Assembly: GCA_947496235.1 (NCBI GenBank)
Contig: CANMCE010000011.1
Coordinates: 62,001-126,000, forward strand
DNA from: an uncultured Glaciecola sp.
Lineage (GTDB): Bacteria > Pseudomonadota > Gammaproteobacteria > Enterobacterales > Alteromonadaceae
Length of the DNA stretch: 64,000 bases
Direction of reading: 5' to 3'
This document shows positions 1-9,339 of this stretch, piece after piece. The first letter of the stretch is position 1; each line of letters begins with the position of its first letter. The notes under the pieces are model-generated. The model saw only the letters and a program-made list of their open reading frames with translations, searched no databases and was not told the origin of the DNA. Position numbers and translations under genes: made by a program.

Positions 1-70
1 GAAGCAGGTTTTTTAATCTCGCCTGTAAACACCATTTATAAACAAGGTCAACATGAGCGTTGCAAGCAAA

Positions 71-92
71 ACCCTATTTATTGATATAGGGT
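71..92 (-). terminator. Possible terminator hairpin at the end of the MBL-fold gene
   Basis: A 7-bp stem (ACCCTAT / ATAGGGT, 8-nt loop) overlaps the stop codon of the leftmost gene. Read on the minus strand it is followed by TTTTGCTTGC, a short imperfect U-run. It would close the operon running from 2725 to 78. The weak tail keeps confidence modest. Confidence 0.4.
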
Positions 93-926
93 CTTAATCC
101 AACGCTCTTCATTGATAAACTGCCAAGCCCAAGATTTCCATTTTTCTTCTAGCCCAGCTTCAACCACTTCAGCTTCGGACATGCCTTTGGCTTTTTGCGC
201 CTGAACATATTGATGTGTTTGCTCAATCATATCAACAAAACGCATCAGGTCTTGTTTATTGGCTAATTTACCATGGCCAGGAATAATCTTAGTGGTCGGG
301 TCAATCTTCGCCAACAGCACTTTAATCGCTTCAATGTAACCTTCTACATCACCACCAGCGCCTAAATCAACATATGGGAACATGCCGTTGAAAAAAATAT
401 CCCCTGTATGCAATACATTGGCTTTTTCAAACCATATGGCGCTATCGCCGTCGGTATGCGCACTGGGTAAATGAAATACATGTGCTGTATCACCATTTAT
501 ATGAAATTTAATGCCATCTTTATAGGTAATGACCGGTAACGATTGTTGATCAGCATCTTCTGCTGAAGCTAATCGAATTCTTACGTTTTCATGGGCAAAG
601 ATAGTTGCGCCTTGGTTTTCATGAAAAAATGCATTAGAACCAGTATGGTCGCCATGATAGTGGGTGTTTACTACATACTTGGTTTTCATGTCACTAATGG
701 ATTTTAATTCGGCGGCGATTTTGTCAGCTAATGGTGCATACTGATCATCAATAATTAATAATCCATCGTCACCCGCAGAAACGCCAATATTTCCTCCTGC
801 CCCAGTTAACATATATACAGAGCCTGATACAGATTGAGACGTTACTTCAACATCGGCAAATCTATCTTGTGAAAACGCTACCAGACTCGTTGAGACCAAA
901 GCTGCTATCACCAGTATTCTTTTCAT
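78..926 (-). CDS. Exported metallo-beta-lactamase-fold hydrolase
   Basis: A 282-residue protein with an N-terminal signal peptide (hydrophobic from about residue 4, likely cleavage near residue 19), so probably periplasmic. The MBL-fold metal site is complete: HYHGDH at 89-94, a further His at 157, Asp at 176 in HTGD, and His at 218 in PGHG, the dinuclear zinc ligand pattern of the superfamily. The substrate cannot be read from sequence. Similar exported MBL proteins are often annotated as cyclases or beta-lactamase-like hydrolases, and nothing here proves antibiotic hydrolysis. It is the last gene of an apparent operon, starting 12 nt after the DUF1653 gene. Confidence 0.85.
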   Translation of the reverse strand: MKRILVIAALVSTSLVAFSQDRFADVEVTSQSVSGSVYMLTGAGGNIGVSAGDDGLLIIDDQYAPLADKIAAELKSISDMKTKYVVNTHYHGDHTGSNAFFHENQGATIFAHENVRIRLASAEDADQQSLPVITYKDGIKFHINGDTAHVFHLPSAHTDGDSAIWFEKANVLHTGDIFFNGMFPYVDLGAGGDVEGYIEAIKVLLAKIDPTTKIIPGHGKLANKQDLMRFVDMIEQTHQYVQAQKAKGMSEAEVVEAGLEEKWKSWAWQFINEERWIKTLYQ

Positions 927-938
927 AATTGTCCTTTA

Positions 939-1166
939 TTAAGTTGTTTCACCACTGTCGTCGACGAATCTAAAACGCGAAACTTTTGTATCGTTGACGG
1001 TTACCATTTCACAGAAATGATTATACGGTCTAACCCAAAGAGCTCGATCACCATAAAGTTGTCGATATAACACCAGTACTTCTTCGGTTTCCGAATGTCT
1101 TACAGAATCAATCACTTCGTAGTAATTGCCTTTATAATGTTGATAACGCCCTTTCTTTAGTTGCAT
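939..1166 (-). CDS. DUF1653 domain protein
   Basis: A 75-residue cytoplasmic protein matching the small DUF1653 family. It opens with the characteristic KGRYQHYKGNYYEVI stretch and has a later LYRQLYGDRALWVRP segment. The family has no firmly assigned biochemical role and is usually a single small beta-rich domain of about this length. Its ATG overlaps the TGA stop of the upstream M17 peptidase by one base (TGATG arrangement), so translation is probably coupled. The MBL-fold gene follows 12 nt downstream. Family assignment is by recognition of the sequence pattern, and function is unknown. Confidence 0.85.
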   Translation of the reverse strand: MQLKKGRYQHYKGNYYEVIDSVRHSETEEVLVLYRQLYGDRALWVRPYNHFCEMVTVNDTKVSRFRFVDDSGETT

Positions 1167-2725
1167 CAGCTGTTACCAAAAATATAGCTTGCCAATAAAC
1201 TAGTGACAGGTGCAGCTGTTGGCTTGCCATGTTGCCAACTCATGTTTTCGACACCTGAGCCTGCAATATCCACATGTGTAAATGGTATAGGTGCAGGCGA
1301 ATCTAAGCCATGCTTATCCAATCCTGACGCTATAGCTAAAAACGCCATCGGGAATTGATGTCCTCTAACAGTAGACACTGATGGAGCATTATTCGAAGAC
1401 AATACATCATCAGCTTTTGTTCTTGGTTGGACAAATTCATAATCTTCACGATGTACCAGGGACTGATGACACATATCTCCCCATAGAAGACCTTGAGAAC
1501 ACAGTTTTTCGTTCACTCCAGATGCCAATGCAGGACCATTTTCTAGCACTGCGGTATAAGGTCCATGTGCAAGCATTGCGTGCCCTGTCAAAGTCGCAAA
1601 ACTGAACACACTTGGATTTATTTCGTTGGCAGCCTGTTCCCTAAAGTGAGACAAAATATCCATCATTACAAGTCTGCCTTCGGCATCGGTATTACCAACA
1701 CGTACTCTTACACCTGAATGCCCAGTAATAATTTCATCTGGGGTGTAGGCTTCCGCATCAACATTGTTTCGTACCGCGGCTATTTCAGCCATCACCTTAA
1801 TGCCTTTGGGTTTCAATAAAGCCAAGGCATACATAAAACCAGCAACCGCTGCTGCACCGCCCTTATCTCGACTCATTCCCGCCATGTGACCATTAACTTT
1901 TAAATCGACTCCACCGGTATCAAAAGTAATGCCTTTTCCGGCTAACATAAGGGTTTCTGAGATTTCTCCTTGTCCGGTATAAGTCAATTGAATAACTCTA
2001 GGTTGATGGCGCTGAACATGTAATGAAGCTCGCGCAACTGCATGCAGGGCGGGATATTGATCGAACAATTGCTTTTCATCATCAATAATAGTGATATCTA
2101 CATCAGTATGCGAGAACAATGCTTGGCAATAATCCGCAAAGCCGGGTGGTGCCATACGCTCTGGCTCTGTACCACATAAATCTCGTGCAACACGTTTTCC
2201 CGCTTCAGTCGCTATAAGTTGTTTAATTAAAACCTCGTCGGCACCAATTAATGCGATTTGTTGCACGGGTTCAAGACTATCTTCACCGAGTGATTGTCTA
2301 GCTTCCAATGGTTGGTATAGACCTTGGCACAACCCCAAGTAAAACACGCCTAATGCTTTAGCAAAAAGGTCTTTTTTATGATCGGGTAAATTATTAAGCT
2401 CAACGGAAACCACTGGTTTTGTGGATTTCAGTTCAATCAATAAATCCGCATGTTGCCTACCTAAATCAAATATTCGCCTTACATCATCATAGTCTCGGGT
2501 TAGCTTTCCCGTTGGTATATGTAACAAGCGTCCCCCGGGAAAACTAGAATCTAGTAACAATGACACTTTATCACCCACTCTAGGGTCTAGGGCATGCTGC
2601 TCATCCATTACATTAGATAATTCAGAAAACACCTCAGAACTCGATTGGTCTGACACAACAATAGATAAATCAAAAGAAGAAAAAGGACCCGATGACGCTA
2701 AGCCAATCGGAGCAGGAAAAGACAT
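1166..2725 (-). CDS. M17-family leucyl aminopeptidase-like protein
   Basis: A 519-residue cytosolic metallopeptidase of the leucyl aminopeptidase family. The C-terminal catalytic domain is intact: GKGITFDTGGVDLK at 263-276 (active-site Lys and metal-binding Asp) and NTDAEGR at 345-351 (metal Asp/Glu and catalytic Arg). The N-terminal half is diverged from E. coli PepA, so this is a paralogue of the PepB/divergent-LAP type rather than the PepA/XerB cofactor. It should remove N-terminal residues from peptides using two metal ions. The start is supported by AGGAGA five bases upstream. It is the first gene of a three-gene operon with DUF1653 and the MBL-fold protein. The operon logic is unknown. 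Confidence 0.85.
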   Translation of the reverse strand: MSFPAPIGLASSGPFSSFDLSIVVSDQSSSEVFSELSNVMDEQHALDPRVGDKVSLLLDSSFPGGRLLHIPTGKLTRDYDDVRRIFDLGRQHADLLIELKSTKPVVSVELNNLPDHKKDLFAKALGVFYLGLCQGLYQPLEARQSLGEDSLEPVQQIALIGADEVLIKQLIATEAGKRVARDLCGTEPERMAPPGFADYCQALFSHTDVDITIIDDEKQLFDQYPALHAVARASLHVQRHQPRVIQLTYTGQGEISETLMLAGKGITFDTGGVDLKVNGHMAGMSRDKGGAAAVAGFMYALALLKPKGIKVMAEIAAVRNNVDAEAYTPDEIITGHSGVRVRVGNTDAEGRLVMMDILSHFREQAANEINPSVFSFATLTGHAMLAHGPYTAVLENGPALASGVNEKLCSQGLLWGDMCHQSLVHREDYEFVQPRTKADDVLSSNNAPSVSTVRGHQFPMAFLAIASGLDKHGLDSPAPIPFTHVDIAGSGVENMSWQHGKPTAAPVTSLLASYIFGNS

Positions 2726-2861
2726 AAAATCTCCTGTGTAGATAAGTTAAACAATAGTATAGACAAATTTTAACTGTAATGAATTATCCGAATCTAAAGA
2801 TAATTCAGAAACTTCAGTTATGAAGTTAACGCTAAACACGCTTTAAATAACTTCGTTTAAT

Positions 2862-3932
2862 TTACACTTTTTCTAAATCAAAAGTAAGTTGATGGGAATC
2901 TTCTGGTATTGCGTCTACCAGACCAATATGTACACCTAATAAACGGGCTGATTTACCATTTCCTCTTTTAAATGCTTCATGTAAAAGGCTGGAAAAGATG
3001 TCGAGGTTAATGCTGTTAAATTTCTGTTCCTTAGTGGTTTGATGAAAGTCAGCAAACTTTACTTTAACCCCCAATTTATCAATTCGGTTTTCGTTTATAT
3101 AGTTTTTAGCGCGTTTCTTAAGTTCAGGTATTAAGCGTTCGGACATGTACTCACTCAAGGCTTGTTCATTATTGAGATTTTCCGAAAATGTATGTTCTAC
3201 TCCAACTGACTTTCTTATCCGCGAAACTTCGACACCTCTGTTGTCGATAGCATTGCATTTGCGCCACAGCGAAGCGCCAAATTTGCCAAATCGAGCGATA
3301 ACATCCTTTTGTTCTAGCTCTCGAATATCTTTGCCCGTTAACCAACCAAGGGTTTTTAACTTTTCAAAAGTGACCTTCCCCACCCCTGGTATTTTATTTA
3401 ATGGTAAATTATCAATAAAGGATTGCAGGTTCTCTGGGGTTACAACATATTGCCCGTTAGGCTTATTCATATCTGACGCCACTTTAGCCACAAATTTCAG
3501 TGGTGCAACGCCAGCAGATGCGGTTAAATTAAGTTCATCTTGGATACACTGCCTTATTTCCTGGGCAATCAGAGTCGCAGAACCATTGCAGTGCATCGTA
3601 TCAGTCACATCTAAATAGGCTTCATCTAGAGAAAGGGGCTCGATAAGGTCGGTGTAGCGCTTGAATATACTGCGAATATGCTGACTTACTTCCTTATAAA
3701 CTTGCATTCTGCCCGGCACTATAATCAACTCTGGGCATTTTCTCACAGCAATTGCCGTCGGCATTGCTGAGTGAATACCGTACTGCCGAGCAATGTAGTT
3801 GCAAGTGGATAGCACACCGCGGGTGCGTGAACGTCCGCCAACAGCTACCGGTTTATCAGCTAGTTCTGGTGCATCTCTGATCTCTACAGCTACGTAAAAC
3901 GCATCCATATCAACATGAATAAACTTTTTCAT
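2862..3932 (-). CDS. dinB: DNA polymerase IV (Y-family translesion polymerase)
   Basis: Y-family polymerase of 356 residues that bypasses lesions and is error-prone. The N-terminal MKKFIHVDMDAFYVAVE places Asp8 at the first metal site, and SLDEAYLDVT places Asp103 and Glu104 at the second, the same numbering as E. coli DinB. Fingers, thumb and little-finger domains follow, and a terminal QLTFDL near the C-terminus fits a beta-clamp-binding motif. A longer frame opens at 3974, but I chose 3932. The protein family starts at this Met, an AGGTG ribosome-binding site lies just upstream, and a LexA box and promoter occupy the stretch a longer start would translate. SOS control is therefore expected. 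Confidence 0.95.
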   Translation of the reverse strand: MKKFIHVDMDAFYVAVEIRDAPELADKPVAVGGRSRTRGVLSTCNYIARQYGIHSAMPTAIAVRKCPELIIVPGRMQVYKEVSQHIRSIFKRYTDLIEPLSLDEAYLDVTDTMHCNGSATLIAQEIRQCIQDELNLTASAGVAPLKFVAKVASDMNKPNGQYVVTPENLQSFIDNLPLNKIPGVGKVTFEKLKTLGWLTGKDIRELEQKDVIARFGKFGASLWRKCNAIDNRGVEVSRIRKSVGVEHTFSENLNNEQALSEYMSERLIPELKKRAKNYINENRIDKLGVKVKFADFHQTTKEQKFNSINLDIFSSLLHEAFKRGNGKSARLLGVHIGLVDAIPEDSHQLTFDLEKV

Positions 3933-3945
3933 TCTCGCACCTACA

Positions 3946-3961
3946 CTGTTCATACATACAG
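3946..3961 (-). promoter_or_regulatory. LexA (SOS) box of dinB
   Basis: CTGTTCATACATACAG fits CTGT-N8-ACAG exactly, with TA after the second half-site. It lies 14 bases upstream of the chosen dinB start and overlaps the promoter -10 element. LexA binding here would block dinB transcription until DNA damage. Confidence 0.88.
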
Positions 3962-3988
3962 TAAAACAAAACAACTTGTATTTGTCAA
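3960..3988 (-). promoter_or_regulatory. dinB promoter
   Basis: On the minus strand a perfect TTGACA -35 (3983-3988) is separated by 17 bases from TTTACT (3960-3965), which keeps four of six -10 consensus positions. The -10 runs directly into the LexA box, the usual geometry of SOS promoters. Confidence 0.75.
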
Positions 3989-4036
3989 TCTACGACTTTA
4001 TGCTATAGTTTTTGAATAACTTATAACCAAGTTTTT

Positions 4037-4723
4037 ATGAAGACACTACTTTTAACCTTAGTTCTTGTTAGTGGTGCGGTTTTCGCAAAACCGCCGGAAA
4101 GTACTATGCAACTTGGTATGGTTATATTTCCTCCTTTCACTATCGTGGATGACGGTGGCAGTTGTCAGGGCACCTTAAATGATCTGATGACAAACGTTTT
4201 CAAAGAGTCTACCTATAATTTCCATCTTACCTGTGCATCGCCTAAACGCATCTATAGAAGTATTACGAATAACTCGTTAGATCTTTCTATTAATGTAAAA
4301 ACCACAAAAATGCTCGAAGGGCTTTTGAGTTACTCTGAAATTCCATTTTCTAGATTGACCATCATTCAAGGTCGTAATCCAAATGCTAAGGAAAAAAATA
4401 CGGTTTCTTTATTGTATGGGTTTGACTATAACGGACACGCTAAGCGTTTAATAGACAGTGGGGTGGCGCCTGTTCATTCTAATTCAGTCGAAGTTGTAAC
4501 CAATGCTTTTCTGTTAGGTAGAACAGAGTACTTACTTGCCTATAAAAGACCTTATGAGCATTTTAAACAGAAACTTGAATTGTCAGACACACCGCCCATT
4601 AAAGACATAATAATAGAAGAAGTGGATAGCATAGATGCCTTCATTGCTGTTAATAAGGGCAGCAAAGAACACGATAAACTTATCTCGTTGGTCAATTCTC
4701 GCTGGGTAAGAGCAGCAGACTAA
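4037..4723 (+). CDS. Periplasmic solute-binding family 3-like protein
   Basis: A 228-residue protein with a clear signal peptide (cleavage likely after VFA, near residue 17). It then shows a fold like the amino-acid-type periplasmic binding proteins: an opening strand MQLGMVIFPPFTIVDD, a central region, and a C-terminal lobe ending in a short helix. No ABC permease or ATPase gene is adjacent. Stand-alone members of this group in Alteromonadales may act as sensors or orphan binding proteins. It is divergent from dinB, and its 3' end overlaps the end of nqrM by four bases on the opposite strand. Ligand unknown. Confidence 0.7.
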   Translation: MKTLLLTLVLVSGAVFAKPPESTMQLGMVIFPPFTIVDDGGSCQGTLNDLMTNVFKESTYNFHLTCASPKRIYRSITNNSLDLSINVKTTKMLEGLLSYSEIPFSRLTIIQGRNPNAKEKNTVSLLYGFDYNGHAKRLIDSGVAPVHSNSVEVVTNAFLLGRTEYLLAYKRPYEHFKQKLELSDTPPIKDIIIEEVDSIDAFIAVNKGSKEHDKLISLVNSRWVRAAD

Positions 4724-4953
4724 AGAATCTGATTATCTTTCCATTCTTTAAGCTTTTCTTCTCTAGCCTCTTGTTTAGCTAGCCTTGCTTTTTTACGATC
4801 GCAGGGCTCAGGGCAATCACAAGCTTTACTAACGCCTAAAGCGCCAAGCCCACCACAAGAACCAGAAATGCTTTTTTTCTGAAAAATATAACCAACACCC
4901 ATGGCCAACACCATAAGTAGAAAGAAAACAAACGCTAAAATGAATGTACTCAA
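4720..4953 (-). CDS. nqrM: NQR maturation factor NqrM
   Basis: A 77-residue membrane-anchored protein. One N-terminal transmembrane helix (about residues 4-24) is followed by a Cys-rich patch with Cys33, 45, 47 and 51 (GSCGGLGALG and KACDCPEPC), then a charged tail. This is the NqrM (formerly DUF539) pattern. The family is required to assemble the iron centre of Na+-NQR. The frame opens with TTG, preceded by AGAGG at suitable spacing. The first ATG lies inside the membrane helix and is not credible as a start. It sits 9 nt after apbE, the usual partner order downstream of nqrF. Confidence 0.93.
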   Translation of the reverse strand: MSTFILAFVFFLLMVLAMGVGYIFQKKSISGSCGGLGALGVSKACDCPEPCDRKKARLAKQEAREEKLKEWKDNQIL

Positions 4954-4962
4954 AATTTGCCT

Positions 4963-5997
4963 CTAATGCATTACTGACACTGTCTTGTCAAAGGCAGTCG
5001 AATGATATTCTACGAAATCTTCGCCTTCCTTAACAACAAACAATGCCGGAATATTCTCTGATTCAGCGAAAGCTAAACCTTTTTCTTTTCCCATCACAAT
5101 TAATGCCGTGGCCAGTCCATCTGCCATCATACTGGATTTATGAATCACACTTACAGCTGCCAAATTATGCTGTATGGGTTTAGCAGTAGAAGGATCGATC
5201 AAATGAGAATATCGAATACCGTCTTTTTCGAAATAGTTACGATAATCTCCAGATGTGGCTATCGCATTGTCACCGATAGAAATAATAACCTGAGCTGCTC
5301 TTTGGTTGGTCACAGGCTTTTCGATGGCTATTAACCAATCTTTATCTTCGGATTTCTTTCCTGAAATGCGCATTTCCCCACCAATATCCACTAAATAGTT
5401 AGTAATATGGTAAGACTCAAGTAAAGCAGCAATTTCATCTACCGCATAACCTTTGGCAATAGTCGATAAATCTATATACACATCAGGATGTGATTTAATT
5501 ACAGCTCTATCATTTAATTGGAATTTATCTAGACCTACAAATTGCCTAACTTCTTCCACGTCTTCGTTTGTAGGCACTTTATTAGGCCTCATTGTAGGAC
5601 CAAATCCCCAAAGGTTAACCAATGGACCAACGGTAATATCTAGCGCACCCATGCTCATGTGATGCAGTTCTATGGCTGCAGCTAGCACAAATTCCGTTTC
5701 AGCACTAATCCTAAAAGGAACGCCAGCAGGTGCTTTATTTAATCGCGATAGTTCTGAATCATTAATATAGGTAGACATTAAATTATTAATCTGTTGAAGA
5801 CTTTGTTTAATTTCTAGATCTATCTGCTCTGTGTTAATTCGTTCTGCTTGAATATCATCGAGCACGAACTTGACGTTATACATGGTGCCCATGGTTGGTC
5901 CTGAAAAAGCAATCATCTCAGGGCTTTTAGGTGCACAACCAGTAACACTCAATAATGAACATAATGTTATTAGAACTAGAAAAAATCTGATACTCAT
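4963..5997 (-). CDS. apbE: FAD:protein FMN transferase ApbE (lipoprotein)
   Basis: A 344-residue ApbE family enzyme that transfers FMN from FAD to a Thr in target proteins. A lipobox (LLSVTGC, Cys21) indicates a periplasmic lipoprotein. Family features include FSGPTMGTMYNVKF near the N-terminus, the substrate-site region SGDYRNYF, and YSHLIDPSTAKP. Its expected targets are encoded next door: NqrB and NqrC each carry an SGAT flavinylation site. It is downstream of nqrF in the same orientation, but an apparent terminator lies between them, so expression may rely on readthrough or its own promoter. Confidence 0.95.
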   Translation of the reverse strand: MSIRFFLVLITLCSLLSVTGCAPKSPEMIAFSGPTMGTMYNVKFVLDDIQAERINTEQIDLEIKQSLQQINNLMSTYINDSELSRLNKAPAGVPFRISAETEFVLAAAIELHHMSMGALDITVGPLVNLWGFGPTMRPNKVPTNEDVEEVRQFVGLDKFQLNDRAVIKSHPDVYIDLSTIAKGYAVDEIAALLESYHITNYLVDIGGEMRISGKKSEDKDWLIAIEKPVTNQRAAQVIISIGDNAIATSGDYRNYFEKDGIRYSHLIDPSTAKPIQHNLAAVSVIHKSSMMADGLATALIVMGKEKGLAFAESENIPALFVVKEGEDFVEYHSTAFDKTVSVMH

Positions 5998-6014
5998 CTC
6001 ACAACTTAATCAAT

Positions 6015-6040
6015 AAAAAAGGGGCGATTGCCCCTTTTAA
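6015..6040 (-). terminator. Intrinsic terminator after nqrF
   Basis: A GC-rich stem GGGGC / GCCCC with a GATT loop (6021-6034) is extended by A/T pairs. On the minus strand it runs into TTTTTT. It lies directly between the nqrF stop and the apbE start, so it would end or attenuate the nqrABCDEF transcript. Confidence 0.85.
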
Positions 6041-6066
6041 AGTTACTTAGCGTTATATTATACGCG

Positions 6067-7299
6067 TTAACCGCCGAAGTCGTCCAACATAATGTTGTCG
6101 TCTTCTACACCTAGATCTTTAAGCATGTTAATAACAGCTGCGTTCATCATAGGTGGCCCACACATATAAAACTCACAATCTTCTGGTGCTGGGTGGTCCT
6201 TCAGATAATTCTCTAACAATACGTTGTGAATAAACCCTGTGTACCCTTCCCAATTGTCTTCCGGTTGAGGATCAGACAAAGCCACATACCAATTAAAATT
6301 GTCATTCTCTTTTTGTAGGGTATCAAAATCTTCTACATAGAACATTTCACGTAATGAGCGTGCACCATACCAGAATGAAATCTTACGCTTAGATTTAAGT
6401 CGACGCAATTGGTCAAAGATATGTGAACGCATAGGCGCCATACCTGCACCACCGCCAATAAACACCATTTCAGCGTCTGTATCCTTGGCGAAGAATTCAC
6501 CAAATGGACCTGAAATCGTCACTTTATCACCTGGCTTAAGCGACCAAATGAAAGATGACATCTTACCCGCAGGTAGACTCAAATTATTCGGTGGCGGCGT
6601 AGCGATACGCACGTTAAGCATGATAATGCCTTCTTCTTCTGGGTAATTCGCCATTGAGTATGCACGAATTGTCTCTTCGTCTACTTTTGATTCAATGTCA
6701 AAGAAGCCGAAGCGCTCCCAATCACCTCGGTATTCCTGCGGAATATCGAAATCTTTGTATTTCACATGATGAGGTGGAGCTTCAATTTGAATATAACCAC
6801 CGGCACGGAAAGGCACGCTTTCACCGTCTGGAATGCCAAGTTTAAGTTCTTTAATGAAAGTAGCTTCGTTATTATTAGAAATAACTTCACACTCCCATTT
6901 TTTAATACCAAATACTTCTTCTGGAAGTTCGATTTTCATGTCTTGCTTAATCGCTACCTGACATGACAAACGGCAACCTTCTTTAGCTTCACGTTTAGTG
7001 ATGTGATCGAGTTCGGTAGGCAGAATCTCACCGCCACCTTCTTTAATGTCGACACGACATTGACCACAAGAACCACCGCCACCACAAGCAGATGATACAA
7101 AGATACCAGCGTCAGCTAGCGCACCAAGTAACTTACCGCCAGGAGAAGCTGTTATAGCCTTATCTGGATCGTCGTTAATGATGATTTGAACATCACCACT
7201 GGGCACTAATTTTGATTTTGCAAAAGTGATGATAAGTACAAGTACCAACACTATTGCGATAAACATACCTACGCCAAGGTAGATTTCAGACTGATTCAT
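6067..7299 (-). CDS. nqrF: Na+-NQR subunit F (NADH dehydrogenase, FAD and 2Fe-2S)
   Basis: A 410-residue electron-entry subunit of the sodium-pumping NADH:quinone oxidoreductase. One N-terminal membrane helix (about 6-26) is followed by a ferredoxin domain with Cys72, Cys78, Cys81 and Cys113 in the C-x5-C-x2-C-x31-C spacing of a [2Fe-2S] site. A ferredoxin-reductase domain follows, with the FAD-binding RAYSMAN motif and NAD-binding region ending in [12 protein letters not shown]. It oxidises NADH in the cytoplasm and passes electrons to the membrane subunits. It is the last of six tightly packed nqr genes and is followed by a strong terminator. Confidence 0.97.
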   Translation of the reverse strand: MNQSEIYLGVGMFIAIVLVLVLIITFAKSKLVPSGDVQIIINDDPDKAITASPGGKLLGALADAGIFVSSACGGGGSCGQCRVDIKEGGGEILPTELDHITKREAKEGCRLSCQVAIKQDMKIELPEEVFGIKKWECEVISNNNEATFIKELKLGIPDGESVPFRAGGYIQIEAPPHHVKYKDFDIPQEYRGDWERFGFFDIESKVDEETIRAYSMANYPEEEGIIMLNVRIATPPPNNLSLPAGKMSSFIWSLKPGDKVTISGPFGEFFAKDTDAEMVFIGGGAGMAPMRSHIFDQLRRLKSKRKISFWYGARSLREMFYVEDFDTLQKENDNFNWYVALSDPQPEDNWEGYTGFIHNVLLENYLKDHPAPEDCEFYMCGPPMMNAAVINMLKDLGVEDDNIMLDDFGG

Positions 7300-7312
7300 G
7301 ATTTAATCCCCC

Positions 7313-7921
7313 TTACAACGATATACCAGTGAAAGACTGGAAGCCTAATGCCATTAGACCAGCAATCATAAACACTGAACCTAGACCGCGAAGGCCATCC
7401 GGTATATCTGCGTATTTTAACTTCTCACGAACAGATGCTAATAAAACAATAGCAATTGCCCAACCTAAACCGCTTCCAACGCCGTAAACAACACTCTCAC
7501 CTAGGGTGTATTCACGTTGAACTGCAAACGCCACACCACCGAATATTGCACAGTTTACGGTGATTAGCGGCAAGAAGATCCCTAGCGCGTTGTATAAAGC
7601 AGGGAAAAACTTGTCAAGTAACATTTCCAGAATTTGTACCAAGGCGGCAATTACACCGATAAAGGTTAAGAAGTTTAAGAAACTTAAATCAGCATCAGGG
7701 AATCCAGCCCATGCTAATGCGCCAGGAGCTAAGATGTTTACATAAATAATCTGGTTAACCGGTACTGAAATACCTAGTACCACGATTACAGCAACGCCTA
7801 AACCCATTGATGTTTTGACTTTCTTAGATACCGCGAGAAAAGTACACATACCTAAGAACAGAGACAAAGCCATGTTTTCAACGAAAACAGCTCTAATAGC
7901 TAATGCAATATAATGTTCCAT
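7313..7921 (-). CDS. nqrE: Na+-NQR subunit E
   Basis: A 202-residue integral membrane subunit with six predicted helices. Cys26 (LFLGMCTF) and Cys124 (TVNCAIFGG) lie in the two inverted-topology half-repeats. These cysteines and the equivalent pair in NqrD are known ligands of the intramembrane iron centre that receives electrons from NqrF. Length and order (nqrD-nqrE-nqrF) match the standard operon. Spacing to nqrD is 5 nt and to nqrF 13 nt, consistent with one transcript. Confidence 0.97.
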   Translation of the reverse strand: MEHYIALAIRAVFVENMALSLFLGMCTFLAVSKKVKTSMGLGVAVIVVLGISVPVNQIIYVNILAPGALAWAGFPDADLSFLNFLTFIGVIAALVQILEMLLDKFFPALYNALGIFLPLITVNCAIFGGVAFAVQREYTLGESVVYGVGSGLGWAIAIVLLASVREKLKYADIPDGLRGLGSVFMIAGLMALGFQSFTGISL

Positions 7922-7926
7922 AGTAA

Positions 7927-8559
7927 CTATTCCTTAGGTTCTACTTGTTCTGGACGAATGGTACGAATAAACCAAATCATCAGACCGATTAAGAAGAACG
8001 AACTGAAAGGTAGAATCAACAAACCGTTACCTTGATAGAACCCACCATTTTGAACAAGAGGAAGGATTTCAAATCCAAGGATAGTACCAAAACCAAATAA
8101 CTCTTTAATGGTACCAATTACGATTAGGATAAATGAATAACCCAAGCCGTTCCCTATGCCATCTAAGAAACTCATCATAGGAGGGGACTTCATTGCATAA
8201 GCTTCAGCACGTCCCATTACTATACAGTTTGTAATAATCAAACCAACAAATACAGACAGCTGCTTAGAGATTTCATATGAATAAGCTTTCAAAATTTGGT
8301 CAACAACAATTACCAAGGATGCAATTATGGTCATTTGCACGATGATACGTACGCTTGACGGAATATGATTCCGGATAATTGAAATAAACAAATTTGAAAA
8401 CGCAACTACTGAAGTTAGTGCCAATGACATAACCAAAGCAGTTTCAAGTTTAGTTGTAATCGCCAACGCAGAGCAAATACCAAGTACATGCAATGCAATG
8501 GGGTTACTATCGATTATTGGCCCGAAGAGGGCTTTTTTCATTTCTTTAGTATCAGCCAT
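7927..8559 (-). CDS. nqrD: Na+-NQR subunit D
   Basis: A 210-residue integral membrane subunit homologous to NqrE. Cys29 (LGICSALA) and Cys112 ([13 protein letters not shown]) match the iron-ligand cysteines of the family. About six membrane helices are visible. It forms, with NqrE, the inverted pair holding the membrane iron site needed for coupling electron flow to Na+ translocation. It starts 9 nt after the nqrC stop. Confidence 0.97.
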   Translation of the reverse strand: MADTKEMKKALFGPIIDSNPIALHVLGICSALAITTKLETALVMSLALTSVVAFSNLFISIIRNHIPSSVRIIVQMTIIASLVIVVDQILKAYSYEISKQLSVFVGLIITNCIVMGRAEAYAMKSPPMMSFLDGIGNGLGYSFILIVIGTIKELFGFGTILGFEILPLVQNGGFYQGNGLLILPFSSFFLIGLMIWFIRTIRPEQVEPKE

Positions 8560-8568
8560 GTTCGTGCC

Positions 8569-9339
8569 CTATGATTTCCAAGATTGGTTAGTTAAATAGC
8601 TTTTGTAGCCGTTTTCACCAGCCCAGTATCTTAACGTATTTTCAACACCGTTACTGGTTAAGGTAGCACCAGAAAGTGCATCCACAGCATATTGCTTGCG
8701 ACTATCAGGGATACTCTTATCAACAGAAATAGCTACATCACCAGAATCATCATATAACTTTTTACCATCCCACTTGGCTTGCCAATCAGGGTTTTGAACT
8801 TCACCACCCAATCCTGGCGTTTCTTTGTGTTGATAATAAATCAGTTCACGGATTGTTTCGCCATCGTTATCTACCGCTAAGAATCCGTACATCAAATCCC
8901 ATAGTCCACTGCCATGTACTGGCAAAACGATGCGAGTGATATTACCATTTTCGTCTTTTATATGATAAACACTAGCAACTGTTGCACGACGTTGGAAACC
9001 GACATTACTATTTTCAACTCTTACTGTGTAGTCAGGATTATTAGCCGCTTTGTACATGTCATAGTCATCGAAAGGCTCGTCAACATATTGACCAGTAGCA
9101 ATATCAATGAACTTCTCTTCTACACGGTTGCTATACACTTCAGCGACTTGTTCATTGTTACTTGCCAAGTCAATTAGTCCAGCAGCTGTTAGTATATTGG
9201 TTTTTTTATCCAAGGCTGCGTTTGTTTCTTGCAATGAGCGAAGACCAACAGCAGAACCCGAAACGATAATTGAACAAACCAGACAAACTGCAACGACAAC
9301 GCCGATAGTTTTTCCTAAAGTTTCTTTTTTAGCCGACAC
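8569..9339 (-). CDS. nqrC: Na+-NQR subunit C (covalent FMN)
   Basis: A 256-residue subunit with one N-terminal membrane helix and a periplasmic FMN-binding domain. SGATLTS near the C-terminus places the flavinylated Thr at about residue 226, the site modified by ApbE. A longer frame opens at 9420, but family N-termini begin with [12 protein letters not shown] at 9339 is preceded by GGAGGG with good spacing, so I chose it. The start then overlaps the end of nqrB by 11 bases, indicating translational coupling. Confidence 0.95.
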   Translation of the reverse strand: MSAKKETLGKTIGVVVAVCLVCSIIVSGSAVGLRSLQETNAALDKKTNILTAAGLIDLASNNEQVAEVYSNRVEEKFIDIATGQYVDEPFDDYDMYKAANNPDYTVRVENSNVGFQRRATVASVYHIKDENGNITRIVLPVHGSGLWDLMYGFLAVDNDGETIRELIYYQHKETPGLGGEVQNPDWQAKWDGKKLYDDSGDVAISVDKSIPDSRKQYAVDALSGATLTSNGVENTLRYWAGENGYKSYLTNQSWKS

